64,000 nucleotides of DNA, from the NCBI GenBank assembly GCA_020064725.1, contig JAGTWJ010000017.1, positions 1,984,001 to 2,048,000 on the forward strand, written 5' to 3'. Of the stretch, positions 1 to 10,988 are shown piece after piece. The first letter of the stretch is position 1; every line of letters starts with the position of its first letter. The notes beneath the pieces are model-generated. The model had not been told where the DNA came from. It did not search any database and was given only the letters and a program-made list of their open reading frames with translations. The position numbers and the translations under genes were made by a program. Origin of the DNA: Drechslerella dactyloides. Its lineage: Eukaryota > Ascomycota > Orbiliomycetes > Orbiliales > Orbiliaceae.

Positions 1-200
1 AAGCGCGAGACAAGTGCTTGGTAAAGTAAACCCGGTCATTTACTCACTCACATGTGCGTATGTATAGTAAGTATCCAACCTGGAATAAATTGAGTGATTG
101 TATCTCAATATAGCTTGTGGAAAATGACTACCATTGACTCTCATCCGTGGGCTAGATACATGTATACGCACCCAAATATCTGCTTTCAAATTCCAATCGA

Positions 201-923
201 TTAATCCAATTCTAAATCTTCCTCGAACTCTTCCAGCTCTGCAGCCGTATCTGCTCCTCTGGATCTAAGGACAGCATCTTGGAGCAAAGGTTCCGGCAGC
301 GCGTCGATATCGTCCCGCTCAACAAATCCTTCTTCAATCATTTCAGTCATCCACTCCCAGAGGAATGATGACGTTAGAGGATAATAGTGCGGGGGGGGAC
401 TTTGAACTTCCGCTTCTTCTTGCTTTATCAGGTATCTGAATGCTGGCGAATGCGCATATAAAGCCTCCCAAAGCCTATATACCTTGCAATTGATGCAAGC
501 TTTGAATATGTCGTAACACCTCCATTGACGGACTCCGCGAGTATTGAGATTATTGTACCAGATGGCGTCGGGTTTGGGTACATTAATCGTTAGAGGGCCT
601 TTTGTGACGAGGTCGAGGTGTTGTAAGAAATCCAACGGATGTACGAAAGCCTTTTTGGACGACATACCGGCATATGCTATATTGAGAGCATTTATGCCAG
701 ATTTGGTACATCTAACGTTCGCTTTTCGTAGTTCAGCTACTATAACGGTGGACACGAGTGCACGTTGTCGGGTCGGCCCGTGGCTGAATCGTCGAATGGA
801 ACCCATGTTTTGCAGGACGGCCGTCCGCATTCGGCCCTGCATGAGATCTGGTGCCCGAGTGTTCGGTGATATCAAGAAACCCCTGAGAGGGTTGCCGGTG
901 AGCAGCTTTGAAGTCATTCTCAT
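201..923 (-). CDS. hypothetical protein, single exon, 240 aa
   Basis: I do not recognise this protein. It is one uninterrupted frame of 240 codons. The first 75 residues are basic and almost free of acidic residues (MRMTSKLLTGNPLRGFLI at the start), while the C-terminal 70 residues are strongly acidic and end in EEFEEDLELD. A middle segment has a short CxxC (KACINCKVY) and aromatic-rich stretches (SSFLWEWMTEMIEE) that look like folded-protein sequence. The charge split makes coding more likely than chance, and the opposite-strand frame at 544-951 has no such pattern. The N-terminus could be a mitochondrial presequence, but that is inference. Stop and start are both clean. A spliced upstream exon cannot be excluded. 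Confidence 0.55.
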   Translation of the reverse strand: MRMTSKLLTGNPLRGFLISPNTRAPDLMQGRMRTAVLQNMGSIRRFSHGPTRQRALVSTVIVAELRKANVRCTKSGINALNIAYAGMSSKKAFVHPLDFLQHLDLVTKGPLTINVPKPDAIWYNNLNTRGVRQWRCYDIFKACINCKVYRLWEALYAHSPAFRYLIKQEEAEVQSPPPHYYPLTSSFLWEWMTEMIEEGFVERDDIDALPEPLLQDAVLRSRGADTAAELEEFEEDLELD

Positions 924-1963
924 CTGGGGCTTGCGGGTGATCGAGCGGTGATAGTAGTTGACAGTGGTGTACTGCTTTGCGTATCCGATATGCTCTATTT
1001 TCGAAGAACTTTATTCCTGGACAGCTGTCGAGAAGTTAATTGTACACCTGTTCGTATATCTCGAGAGCCCCCGCGTCACAAAGCACTTACATCGGAACGT
1101 CCGGAACAATAAAGTTTGAATCGGCAAAACACCCCATTGATAAAGCTTATAAAGGGGGAATGCAACCGAAAGCGACAATATGCCTACAGCAGGTGCAAAG
1201 GAAACGTGGAACCTCAAGTAGAACGATTTACGAATGCGGGGGTCCTAGAATTCCTGTTATAAACATTTCTAATCACATAACGACGCTGGGCTAACTTGAT
1301 TAAATCGAAATTTCAAAGCTTTAGGTTATGGTACGTTACATATGTTAAGTACATCCTTTCTAAGTACAACTTGCATACTCCGTTGCCTGTCTGAAAATAC
1401 CACACATGCATATCTACAGGCGTGCAGCATATATCGGTGAACTAACTCAAGCTTTATCATTGCATTTTACGTGATAGAATTCCGTGGAAATGGCGCTGGA
1501 ACCATACCATTCAACTTTGCATATGCATTTACGAAATTCAAATCTTCGGGGAAATGAAAGGTGGATATCACAGGTGCGAAGGGTATAACAAGAATTATAA
1601 TTATTCAATTCCCAAAGCCTATCGCTGAACGAGCACTACAACCAAAGAAGACAGTACAAAAAACAAAGCAATACAGCAGAAACCGGTGTCAAAACACCAC
1701 AAAACCACCGTAGCAGAAACCAGTTGGTAAGTAATACGAGAACGTAAGAGAAAAAGAAGCGAAATAGGCAGATTTCTATCGTATCGTCATAAGAACGGGC
1801 CGGCCAAGTTCAAAGCGTCGACGCCGCCTGCCAATCACGGGAGCTGAGTATCCAAGGCGAACAGCTTTCGCATCCAGTCTGATATTTTCACGTTGCTTTA
1901 ACTGCTGACTGGATGTTGGAGCATTGATCGTCTCTTCTTGGAGGCTCCCATGGGCGGCGGCGA
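924..1963. other. intergenic, no gene seen
   Basis: About 1 kb between two minus-strand genes. It contains only short overlapping frames without family motifs or convincing splice pairs. It should hold the promoter of the gene ending at 201 and the 3' end of the small-protein gene. It is moderately AT-rich, with A-rich runs around 1640-1700. Confidence 0.6.
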
Positions 1964-2325
1964 CTAGATCCTAGAGGTCGTTGCCCTTGAGTGGTGCATT
2001 CCATGGCTGCGGCGACGGTGGCGGACGCGGTTGCAAGTCAGGCAGCTGACGATGATCATCAGGAAGTCGACGATTCCTATTAAGTGCGAGGAGATGCGTT
2101 AGCACACTGTCATTTTCATGGAGACTACTAGGAAGAGACGCTGGCTTACCGTTGACAACTGCGGTTATCGCGCGCCCAATGGCAGAGATGACGGCCATGA
2201 TGGCCCGGCCGATGGCACGGAGAGCATCACCAATCTAAGAGAAGAAGGAGCTGTCAGCAGGCTGTTCACCTGTAGTCAGACATAGAGGATGCGATGCAAC
2301 GTACGCAGCTAACGACGGCACCCAT
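1964..2325 (-). CDS. small fungal protein with N-terminal MG..C and internal AIGRAI repeats (72 aa, 3 exons)
   Basis: Exons on the minus strand are 2325-2305, 2234-2150 and 2076-1964 (stop 1966-1964). All junctions are GT-AG and in phase. The product starts MGAVVSC, which fits N-myristoylation at Gly2 with a nearby palmitoylatable Cys7. It then has a small amphipathic or hydrophobic region with two near-identical units (LRAIGRAIMAV and ISAIGRAITAV), then a hydrophobic segment ending IVSCLTCN, and a short basic tail rich in Arg and His. Small proteins starting MGAVVSC with a terminal SCLTC are, from memory, widespread and uncharacterised in filamentous ascomycetes. They are probably membrane-attached. 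The exons are each too short to show as open reading frames of usual length, so the gene is easily missed. The function is unknown. Confidence 0.75.
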
Positions 2326-4147
2326 GTTGAAGGTTGAGAGTATTCAAGCTGAAAGTTTTGAAGGTTTTATTCGAGTAATTGATATGGAGGAAGAGTTTTC
2401 TTATCAAGAAGTCTGTACTTGTTGGAGAGGATGAGGATGATGTTGAGGTTGGATATCTGATGGCGCGTGCTCAACTGCAGGAGGCGGCAAGGTGTATTTA
2501 TACAGACGCGAAAGCGGGGAGGAGCTGTGGCCGGCAACGGAAACCTTGCTGCGGCTTTCTCGAAGGTGCGCAACATACATCATCATTTGGCTCTCAGGCG
2601 AATACGTCGTCATTACTCGCTCAGCGGTCGCGCGCCGTTTCGCCGTGACGTCACAGAGCTGTTCGGCGCTCGGCAACGCCCGCAGAAAAAGCTTGGCACC
2701 AGACTCTGGCAGCTTCTTATCCAGGAACTCGGTCTGGCGACAGGCTGGCAGCAGCGCTAGCCGGCGGCCATGTGAGCTTCATGTCGTATGGACTACTTCC
2801 AATCGAGCGAGGTTGGCAGCGTCCCAAGAACTGCAAGTTTGGTACCATGTTCTGGGCTGCTGCTCGCTTGTCGTCATCGATGCATCCCCCCGCCGCAATT
2901 TTCATCTGCTGCCGCAAAGCAGTGTCGCACCGCTGGCAAAAAACCTGCAGCCACCCCGGCATCTATACTTACCAACTTGTTCATATGGCATCACTGGGCA
3001 ATGGCGACTCTGTCCCGGATCGCTGTTCCTGCCGCAATGCGTCTGTGCAGCCTCGTGGACGCCACCCCTGCGGGCTCGTTGTGTCTCTCAATACCTCATT
3101 AGATCCTTGCGTCAGTGTCTATCCATCACTAGCCACAAGCATCGGCATCATGCATCTGAATGCGCCACGAACGTCTAATCGGACTACACAAACCGGAGCT
3201 TTACTGCGTGCACGTGTGCACTCTTGGCCGCGATCTTCAATCAACTCGTAAGCTCTTCACGAATGGCCGGTTCACGAGCCACACTCGCTTGTAACCCGAT
3301 TGCCACAGTGGCACAGTTATCGAACAAACCCAAATGTTGGCACACTGATATTGGGCAAGGAGCAGTTTTGAGAAGCTTCGCGTTGGTACCGACTGCGTCT
3401 GGACAACGGGATGTTTGATATGGCCATGTTGCCGTATACGTATCTTCGTCTGAACGGTCTAGAACAGTGGCAATATGCTAACGACATGGTATTTATTTGA
3501 TATCTTCTTAAAGCGTGTCCGTATTCAGGCCGTCTTGAACATCATGGAGCTTCCGCGTTTGTAAAGCTGCGGTCAGACTGCGAGAGGTGTGCTTGGCCAA
3601 GCCAGAAATCCCCGTAAGCATTCGATTGGTGTAATTCATCCGCTGTGGGACATCACGATATCTAATGTCAGCACAATGGTGGCACCCGGCAGGACGCGTA
3701 TCACAACTGCCGTGAAGCGTCAAGACGTGAGCATGGGCTCAATCCCGACGCGAGGTCCCGCCGCAAGATATCACAATACCCACTGTCATCGCCTCGACAG
3801 TTTCCGTCGCACGATAGCATGGAATTTATGAATGCTGCTGTTGAATCTCATGCGGATGGCGCTTGGCAAAAAACATTGCAGCCACCAACAGGGCAACCCC
3901 CAGCGATGCTTCTCGCCCATTGGCCGTGCGCTCTGATTACTGAGCACCGAGGCTCCAGCTGGTCCCTGCTTACATATCTCGCGATTGATAGCGCGCCTGG
4001 GCGCCTTCCTATAAAAGGTCTCTGCGGGGCCGCGGCCACGATAGCGTGGCTCTCGCAGCTTCCAACCTCTCGATAATTTACTGAAGTTTCGCACCTCCGC
4101 CTTGACGTCCAGCAATCGATTTCGCTCTATCGGTATATCGCGACGCC
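2326..4147. other. intergenic between divergent genes
   Basis: This interval is a bidirectional upstream region for the small-protein gene (-) and the LtrA-like gene (+). Several frames up to 228 codons occur here (for example 2492-3178), but their composition is random-looking and they carry no motif. A TATA box for the rightward gene lies near 4010. Confidence 0.55.
4010..4017 (+). promoter_or_regulatory. TATA box upstream of the LtrA-like gene
   Basis: The sequence TATAAAAG lies about 130 bases before the ATG at 4148. It is followed by a GC-rich stretch and then a pyrimidine-containing leader. Spacing and orientation fit the rightward gene. Confidence 0.45.
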
Positions 4148-6671
4148 ATGCTTGCCGGCGCGGTGCGAAAACTCGACGCCATCAAGCTGCCGGGTGGCGG
4201 TCATCTCCGCATCGCCCAAGATGAGGACCACCTCTCGCAGTTGCAGGAGTCGCACAAGGACCCTGAATTTCGCTTCACCATCCACGGCTCTCAGGACCAT
4301 GTAAGCACAACATCGGCATTAGCAGTGTACTGCCGAATGTACTTAAATAAACTCTATGTCAACGCTGTACATATATACACATAAAATACACGTCAATATG
4401 CATACTTATTGTGAATCTTGGGACATTAGATATCGGCGCTGAAGGAGTCGAAGGAGCACCACCAGAGCCTTACAAATGCTCTCCGCGAACGCCACCCCGA
4501 GATCATTGGCGAGATGGACCGCCTCCAAGCGCAGATGGACGAGATTTCTCACGACCTGCACGCCATCACCAAGCACGATGTCCACCTCGAAGCGAACTTT
4601 AGCAAATTCGGATACTCTGCTAATCTCAGGACCCATGTTCGAGAAGATTCGGAAGATGACAACAATTCTACCGTCATTCGAGTCTGGAAGTGAGGGAATC
4701 TTAAACATGCATATGGCCAGAGACTCTTGGCTAATCCGCATCACCGTAGGCGTCCCGTCATTCGTCAGTATTTCCATAAAGGGCTGCTTTGGAGGGCGCG
4801 CGAGGAGGAAAAGGTAGCCAGCTGCGAGTTATTCGTTGGTAAGCCGATGTCATAATCCTAAAATATTATTCCAGTAGAATCTAATTGGAATGCAACTTAG
4901 ACCTCTTGTACGTTGGTATATTGGCCCTCATCGGGGACCGCGCTTCAGAAGAACCAACAGCAAAGTCATTCCTATGGTTCTGCGTAAGTCCGAACTGCTA
5001 GTCGTTCTGAATAATACGATTCCTGACACTGGGCATAGATCACCATGATACCTTCCTACAAGCTATGGAATGACATCGGCATGATTGTCAGCTGGTTCGA
5101 AACTGGTCAGTATCCTGAGTCTCTTCGAACATTGGAAAGCTCAATTCTTCGCATTGCTAACGGATCGCTGGCCTCAAGACGACATTGTGCAGCGCAGCGC
5201 GATACTGTTCATTCTGGCCTGCTTGTTTGGATACACCACGAACATATTCTTCGCAGAAACGACAACGTACACGCAAATGGTAGCATTCTACCTGACCGCG
5301 CGACTCTTTAACGCTGCTACCCTGTAAGTCTGCCAAGGTCTGGGTATTAAAGCTTGTCTGGGTGTATACTAATTAACTGATTGACTTTTGGTAGGGTCGT
5401 TGGAGCTCTTCTGCTCCCAATGGTGAAGTACACGTTGTATGGCAATGCACTCTTCATCGTGATCCCTTCTGCCATCTGGATTGGCAGCATCTACGTCGAC
5501 ATTCCGAACCGATACGCCTTGATTTGGATTGCGATATTCTTGGGTAAGGCTGAATAAAGTCAATTTTTGGGTATTCCGATCGGTATGCTGACCAGCTGTC
5601 ACCGTTGTTTAGATCTCACAATGCAAGGTTTCCTGGTCATGGGCATGCGCGGTGTTCCGTTTATCCCAAAGAAATGGAGCCAAAAGATTCAAAGCCTCTT
5701 TGAGTTCTATCCAGGTAATTTTGTGAACATTGCAATGGAGCATTTGTGTTATAAGTTGATGTATCTGACTATTTCTCTCCAGCATTGAACATCGAACATA
5801 AAACCGAGCGGACGGGGGCCTTTGTCTCCCTCGTCTTTGGCTACTCGGTCGTCGCCTTGCTGTTCCAGAATATCGCCCACTTTGGTATCAACGCCTTTTT
5901 GGGCAAAGCGCTCCTCGGCCTCCTACAAGCATACTGCTTTAACACCATCTACTTCGATATCGATGGATCCGGACACGAGCTCCATGCCATCCGTCGGAAA
6001 TCGTGGTCAGCATTTCTTTGGATCAACGCCCATCTACTATTCATCCTCAGTTGGACCATTGGAGGTGCCGGTTTATCTAAGCTAGTTCTGGCACACGACT
6101 GCCAGGATACGCATGTGGAAGACCTTTACCATACCTACGAGGAAAGGAGCTTCGAGCACCTGGAGGAAAGCCTCAGGTGGTTCTACTGCGGTGGAATCGG
6201 TAAGTCGTCTGTCGCACAAACTTCGGAAGGCCGAGGGCGCTAACTTTTCGGTTATATGTAGCCGTCGCTTTGTTCAGCATGTCGTTGGTCTCCATGTCGC
6301 ACTTGCACAAAACAATCTACACGCAGAAGATTCCCAAGCGGTATAGACTGATATACCGGATCATTGTCTGCATCATCTGGTTGTGTCTTCCTACCGCGAA
6401 GGAACATCTGAACTCTCTCCATATGATCTCGATCACCACGGGCATGACTATCTCCATCGTCGCCTTGGAGATCTATGGAACTAGCTGCAGAGAGGACGTC
6501 ATGTTTGGCGCGAAGAAAACGTGTCCTTATATCTGCGACGCGGAGCTGTGCAAGCGGCGGGAATCGGATCAGAGCTCTCTGGAGACAGCGGTCGATCCCG
6601 AGAAAGGTGGTCGCAAGAATTCGAGCGAATATGTTTTGAAGGACGTTTATGTGCCAGTTGATGTTCAATGA
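4148..6671 (+). CDS. LtrA-like multi-pass membrane protein (624 aa, 10 exons)
   Basis: The exons are 4148-4300, 4430-4689, 4750-4838, 4901-4983, 5039-5105, 5179-5323, 5395-5543, 5613-5714, 5783-6199 and 6262-6671. All junctions are GT-AG and in phase. Residues 1-140 are soluble and helical (QDEDHLSQLQESHKDPEF, then a coiled-coil-like ERHPEIIGEMDRLQAQMDEI). The LtrA-type domain begins at CELFVDLLYVGILAL and runs through WNDIGMIVSWFETDDIVQR and many hydrophobic segments to about residue 570, with a polar C-tail. The family is named after a bacterial low-temperature-requirement protein. Its role in fungi is not established; transport or sensing at a membrane is only a guess. Intron 2 (4690-4749) is required: unspliced, it gives an in-frame TGA at 4691. 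Intron 5 carries a perfect GCTAAC branch site. The gene is convergent with the DNA methyltransferase, with 280 bases between stops. Confidence 0.85.
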
Positions 6672-6951
6672 GTGGTGCGGGCGTATTTCTTGGAAGGTTG
6701 GAAAAGCGAGGTCGATTACTAATGACTAATGTGATAATGAAATTGGGAGATACGGATTGATAGAATCATAGAATGACGGCGGTTTTGCTTTACTTATGAT
6801 AGCTATAGTTGGGTCGAGCTAGCTAACTTTGAGAATGGCGATAATCTATTACTATCTATAACTACTTGCATATATAGCTTATGGCATTCGATTCGTAATA
6901 TTCCTATTGGGTGATATGGTACCTTCTGCAAATACTGCCCCGCTCGTATGA

Positions 6952-9762
6952 TCATAGGATGCCACCGCCTTCCCACTCATCGTCAGTCTTCTCAAGGTGC
7001 TTCCTAACCGACTCCATAACAGCGCCGACAAGCCTCGGGGGAAATGCATTTCCGACTGCAAGATCACTCATCTGTCAGCGGGTCAAAGATCAATTAGAAA
7101 GGAATCAAGCGAAGATTAACATACTCTGCCGCATCTTCTCTCCTTTCTTGCCATGGAACCGATGATCCAACGGAAACGACTGCAGGCACGCCAGCTCTCT
7201 CAGTGTAAATTTCCTGTTCCGCGATGGATGCAGATTGTACTCGCCGCCGCCGCACTTGATTGTTGACCGGAACGGTTGATCCCATTCGTGCGGCGGCAGT
7301 TTGAGCGAACTCGGCGCCACCGTCTCTAGAATCTCAATGTCGTGGTCGGACGCGTACCGTGGGATCCGCCCGATGGCTTCGCGGAGTGTCACGGCTGGCC
7401 GGAGACCCACTGGCACCGGCTCAAATGGGTTCGCGCTGTAAAAGTGGGTTGGACTCGGGAAGTCTGCCAGCGTTTCGCCGGGGCTACATGTCGAACATTG
7501 AATTAGTAGGCGTGCCGATATATTTCATACACAAAAGAGAGTGGAAAAGATATGACTGGATCTGACTGTGCATATGCCATGCGAAGACTGACCAACATGC
7601 AATTATCACGAGTCGCTTTCGTTTCGACGGGACACCATACACAGCAGCATTCAGAACACCGTATTTGACACTATACCCCATCGACGTAAAGTCACCAAGC
7701 ATGCACTTGAAATGCCCTACCGAACGACTGAGTCCGATCAGCCCGTCGGTCTCCTCGACCGTCACAGCACGCGGCCGGCATGAATTGAGCGTGTTCGGGA
7801 CGACAAAGAAGCTCGCCTCGTTCTTTTCGTCGTTGCGGCCGGGGATCGTGCGAGCCCATGAGAAGAACTGACATGGCGGGGACAGGTGTAGGAGGTCCAC
7901 ATGCGTCGTTCTCTTGCTGTGGCGTGAGACGAATTCATGGACGTCTTCCTGGTAGCCGATGCTGAAACCGAAATTTGTGCGCCAGGCGCTGATGGCGGAT
8001 TCGTCGTGATCGACGCCCCAGCGGACTTTGAAGCCGGCCATTACCGCGCCGCTGGTTGCCCCACCGGCCCCGCAGAAGGCGTCGCCAAAGGTGTATCGGC
8101 GGCGAGGTTTCTGTGGCCGTGAGGGGACGAGGGTGATTTCACAACTGTTGGGAGAATCCGCGAAGATCTCTACGGTGGAGGTGGTGAGGTCGATGATGCT
8201 CATGTTGGATGGATGCTTGGAATCATGCTCGGATTCTACTTCATCCTGATCTCGAATTATAATCGGAGATGGCGCACGCCTGGTGATGTCCTCAACAGCT
8301 GTGATTTCCTCATCTAGGTCGATGACGGTGGAGAAAACTATTGGGCTCTTTGACGGACTGGGAGAGCCCACCCGGTCTTCGTCGTCAATTAATATTGGAG
8401 TCGGCGCTGGTTTTGCCTCTGTATCCTTGACGATGGACTGTTCTTCGAGATCAATCTTCTCAAACGCGGTTATCGTGCTCCCGGAAGGGCTAGAAGCAGC
8501 AGGCGGTTGCCGATGCATCTCTTCAACAGGGCCACTTTTACACTGCGCTGGCTTCTCATCCGGCTCGTCGTCCGGAATGCTTCTCCAGGACCTAGAGAGC
8601 TCCATATCACTAGCTCTATAGTCTGGATCAGCCTCAGTTTCGGCCAGCCGCCGAATATAACCCGTTGCTCCAAGCTGTTGCATGCCCGTGTTCCCGTTGA
8701 TATTGTCTTTGATCTTCGCCTTCCAGCGGCAGATGAGCCGGCCGTATACATCGTCCCTTGCGTCCTCGTACGACTTGCGGACAGTCTCCCGGCCGAGGAG
8801 GTTCGTGAGGATGATTTCACGGATGTTGACGACATCTGACGCGCGGACTTCTGCCTTCTCGCGCAATAGTGCGATCTCACCCGCGGTTTTGGGTAGGATG
8901 CCGTCGAGCTCGCGGTGGCGGCGGAACAGAGGACCTTGAATCCATGTCTGCGACATCTCCGTTCGGTCCTTGTAGACTTCGACGCGATGGAATATCTTCT
9001 TGATCCGCATAAAGTAGCCGCCGCCCAGAAGCGAGCGATCCGAAAGCATGGTGCCATACTGGAGCTGGACGCCAACCTGCGGTTCCAGGAGGAGGCCATT
9101 GATCTTGAATTGGTCGATCGAGGTGTCAGTTGTCTGGACTGCGGCGTTTTTCTTAGAGCGTTTGCGGCTGCCGCTGGCAGTATTCCGAGGCCGACGGGGC
9201 CGCTCAGGTTCCCTAGATATAGCTGCTCCCCGGCGGAGTCGCGTTAGCATGGAATGCAGCAGCTAGTTTGCAATTACGTTGGGTATATATACACATACAA
9301 GTACAACGTTCAAAGATCACGTCATCTGAGCTATCGTCGTCGCTGTCGCTTTCATCGTCCGAGATGAAGATGGCAAGGTCGGGGTCAGGACTGCCATCGT
9401 CGGACCCAAACGTATCTCCGATCACCGTTTCGGAGCGGGCAGGTGACGCAGCATCCTCGTCTATAATTACGATATCTTCTGGATCCTCAGATGCATGGGT
9501 CTGGGAGCGGGTGTCCGGGCTATCAAGTAGCATGCAGTCATCATCTGCATCTGAATCTGAATCTTGACGGAGACATCAGATTTCAGTATGTAGTCGTCGT
9601 GATTGTAAGTGGGAGCGGTTTCGGTCCTACCGTCGATATGGATCACGGTAGGCTGATCGTCTTCATCTAGAAGGTGTGATGCGGTGTGTTAGCGCGTAGG
9701 AGATAGATTGTGGGGGTATTGAAGTTCCTACCTCCCAGATCTATCACTTCGAACAAGCTCAT
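6952..9762 (-). CDS. dmtA: cytosine-5 DNA methyltransferase, RID/DmtA type (805 aa, 6 exons)
   Basis: Exons are 9762-9732, 9666-9631, 9562-9305, 9222-7593, 7483-7125 and 7055-6952. All are in phase, though the exon 3 donor could shift slightly. Catalytic motifs are intact: motif I FGDAFCGAGGATSG (about residue 487), motif IV LSPPCQ with nucleophile Cys559, motif VI as EET (598-600) where most C5-methyltransferases have ENV, then PSKRKRLVIIA, a target-recognition region (about 650-760) and motif X IGNAFPP near residue 772. The EET/EQT variant and the C-terminus ending shortly after motif X mark the RID/Masc1/DmtA branch, linked in other moulds to repeat-induced point mutation and sexual development. 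Residues 150-280 may be a divergent BAH-like region. Residues 1-110 and 380-460 are acidic and hold repeated [VI]IxL/I-acidic motifs. Predicted active and nuclear. Confidence 0.9.
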
Positions 9763-10988
9763 GTCAAAAGTTGCAAACTGGTATGCTCGCAATCAGTGAT
9801 ATAGCCGGATGCGGTCTAACCAGCAACGTCGTGCAGCTCAATTGGTGGATTGCAGGATTGGAGTACGAGCGATCTGAGCTGACAAGGGTGTTCATTTTGG
9901 TGAGATATTTAGGAGATAGTGATATGGCGACAAAGCTAGAGAATGTTCTAGTGGATGCTGGTTATCTATGTAGCTGGAGTGTCTAGCTCCACCTTTGATA
10001 CAATCCCACATGTTAAATCCAGCCTTCCTGAGGAGCTGGTCCGAAGTTGGCTGACGGTATCGGTTATAGTGTCAGTTGAAATGGCTTGTGTTGCCCACGT
10101 TGTACTTTTCCAACCATGGATTCGGCTTCATCTCGCCATCCGAACTTTGGCGCTTCAAGAATCCGAAATCAGTTGGTCAGCGATTGAGTTCATTACTACG
10201 AAAGTAGAAGCTCGTCTCGGATAACAAGAGCTTGTAATATCGATGTCCTTAATATGATGCAGCTAAGTCGCTGAGGAACTTCGGCATCTGCGAGGTCGCA
10301 CCCCGTTGGCAGACGTGACTGGGCAACGGCGAACAGCCGTTTGGGTTTCAGATGGCGCCCTTCAAACAGCTCGCGACTCAGACTGCGCCAGTCCGTCGTC
10401 ATTGCGAACCCCGCCGGCAGAAAGGGCGTATCGAAGCCGATAATGCACATGCCACAGCGGTCTACTGCATATGTTTTGCTAGGCGACGCTAGTCGGCGCA
10501 CTTACTTGATCGCGCAACTGGCCATATGCGTGCATTGTGTATCTGGTGCAGTCGCATGTCGCACATTGACGACGCATATCAGATCAGACGGCCCCGAGTC
10601 AATTAGTGGATCTGAATCGTCTGCGACTGGCCGGGTCAACTGGAACCGAAGCAGATGCCAGAAAAAGACTCCATAGACAATCGGGTCCGTTTAAAATGCG
10701 GGTCGTGGGCCCATCGTTTTCCTTCCAGAGATCTCTTCGTCTAACTCTTCTAGATGCTGCTGCGCCCGCTTGGCCTTTGAGGCTCCTTCCACTCGTTCAC
10801 TTCGTCACTCATTTTCGTTTGCTTCTGTCTTCGAATTCTCTCAGCGCCTTTGGCAGGCATTTGTCTAAGCATCTCACTCCGACTCTTCTAGAGATTCTCT
10901 ACCATACCGATAGTTCGCGAGTGTTCAAGATCCAACTGGTTTGGGAATTGTAACGTTATCCAGAATCTGTCAAATTGAACTCGTCAAG
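9763..10988. other. divergent intergenic region
   Basis: A shared upstream region of the methyltransferase (-) and the secreted protein (+). Short frames occur on both strands without motifs. No repeat or RNA was identified. Confidence 0.55.

Noticed and set aside
2492..3178. 228-codon frame on the plus strand
   Set aside because: Composition is random (rich in Cys, Ser, Arg, Leu), it overlaps other long frames in the same region, has no motif, and lies upstream of two divergent genes.
2931..3890. Two similar words (TGGCAAAAAAC followed by TGCAGCCACC) near 2937 and 3865
   Set aside because: Similarity ends after about 22 bases; flanks are unrelated, so no repeat family is supported.
4430..4838. 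Apparent premature stop (TGA at 4691), suggesting a pseudogene
   Set aside because: A well-formed 60-nt intron removes the stop and joins frames that keep the family sequence.
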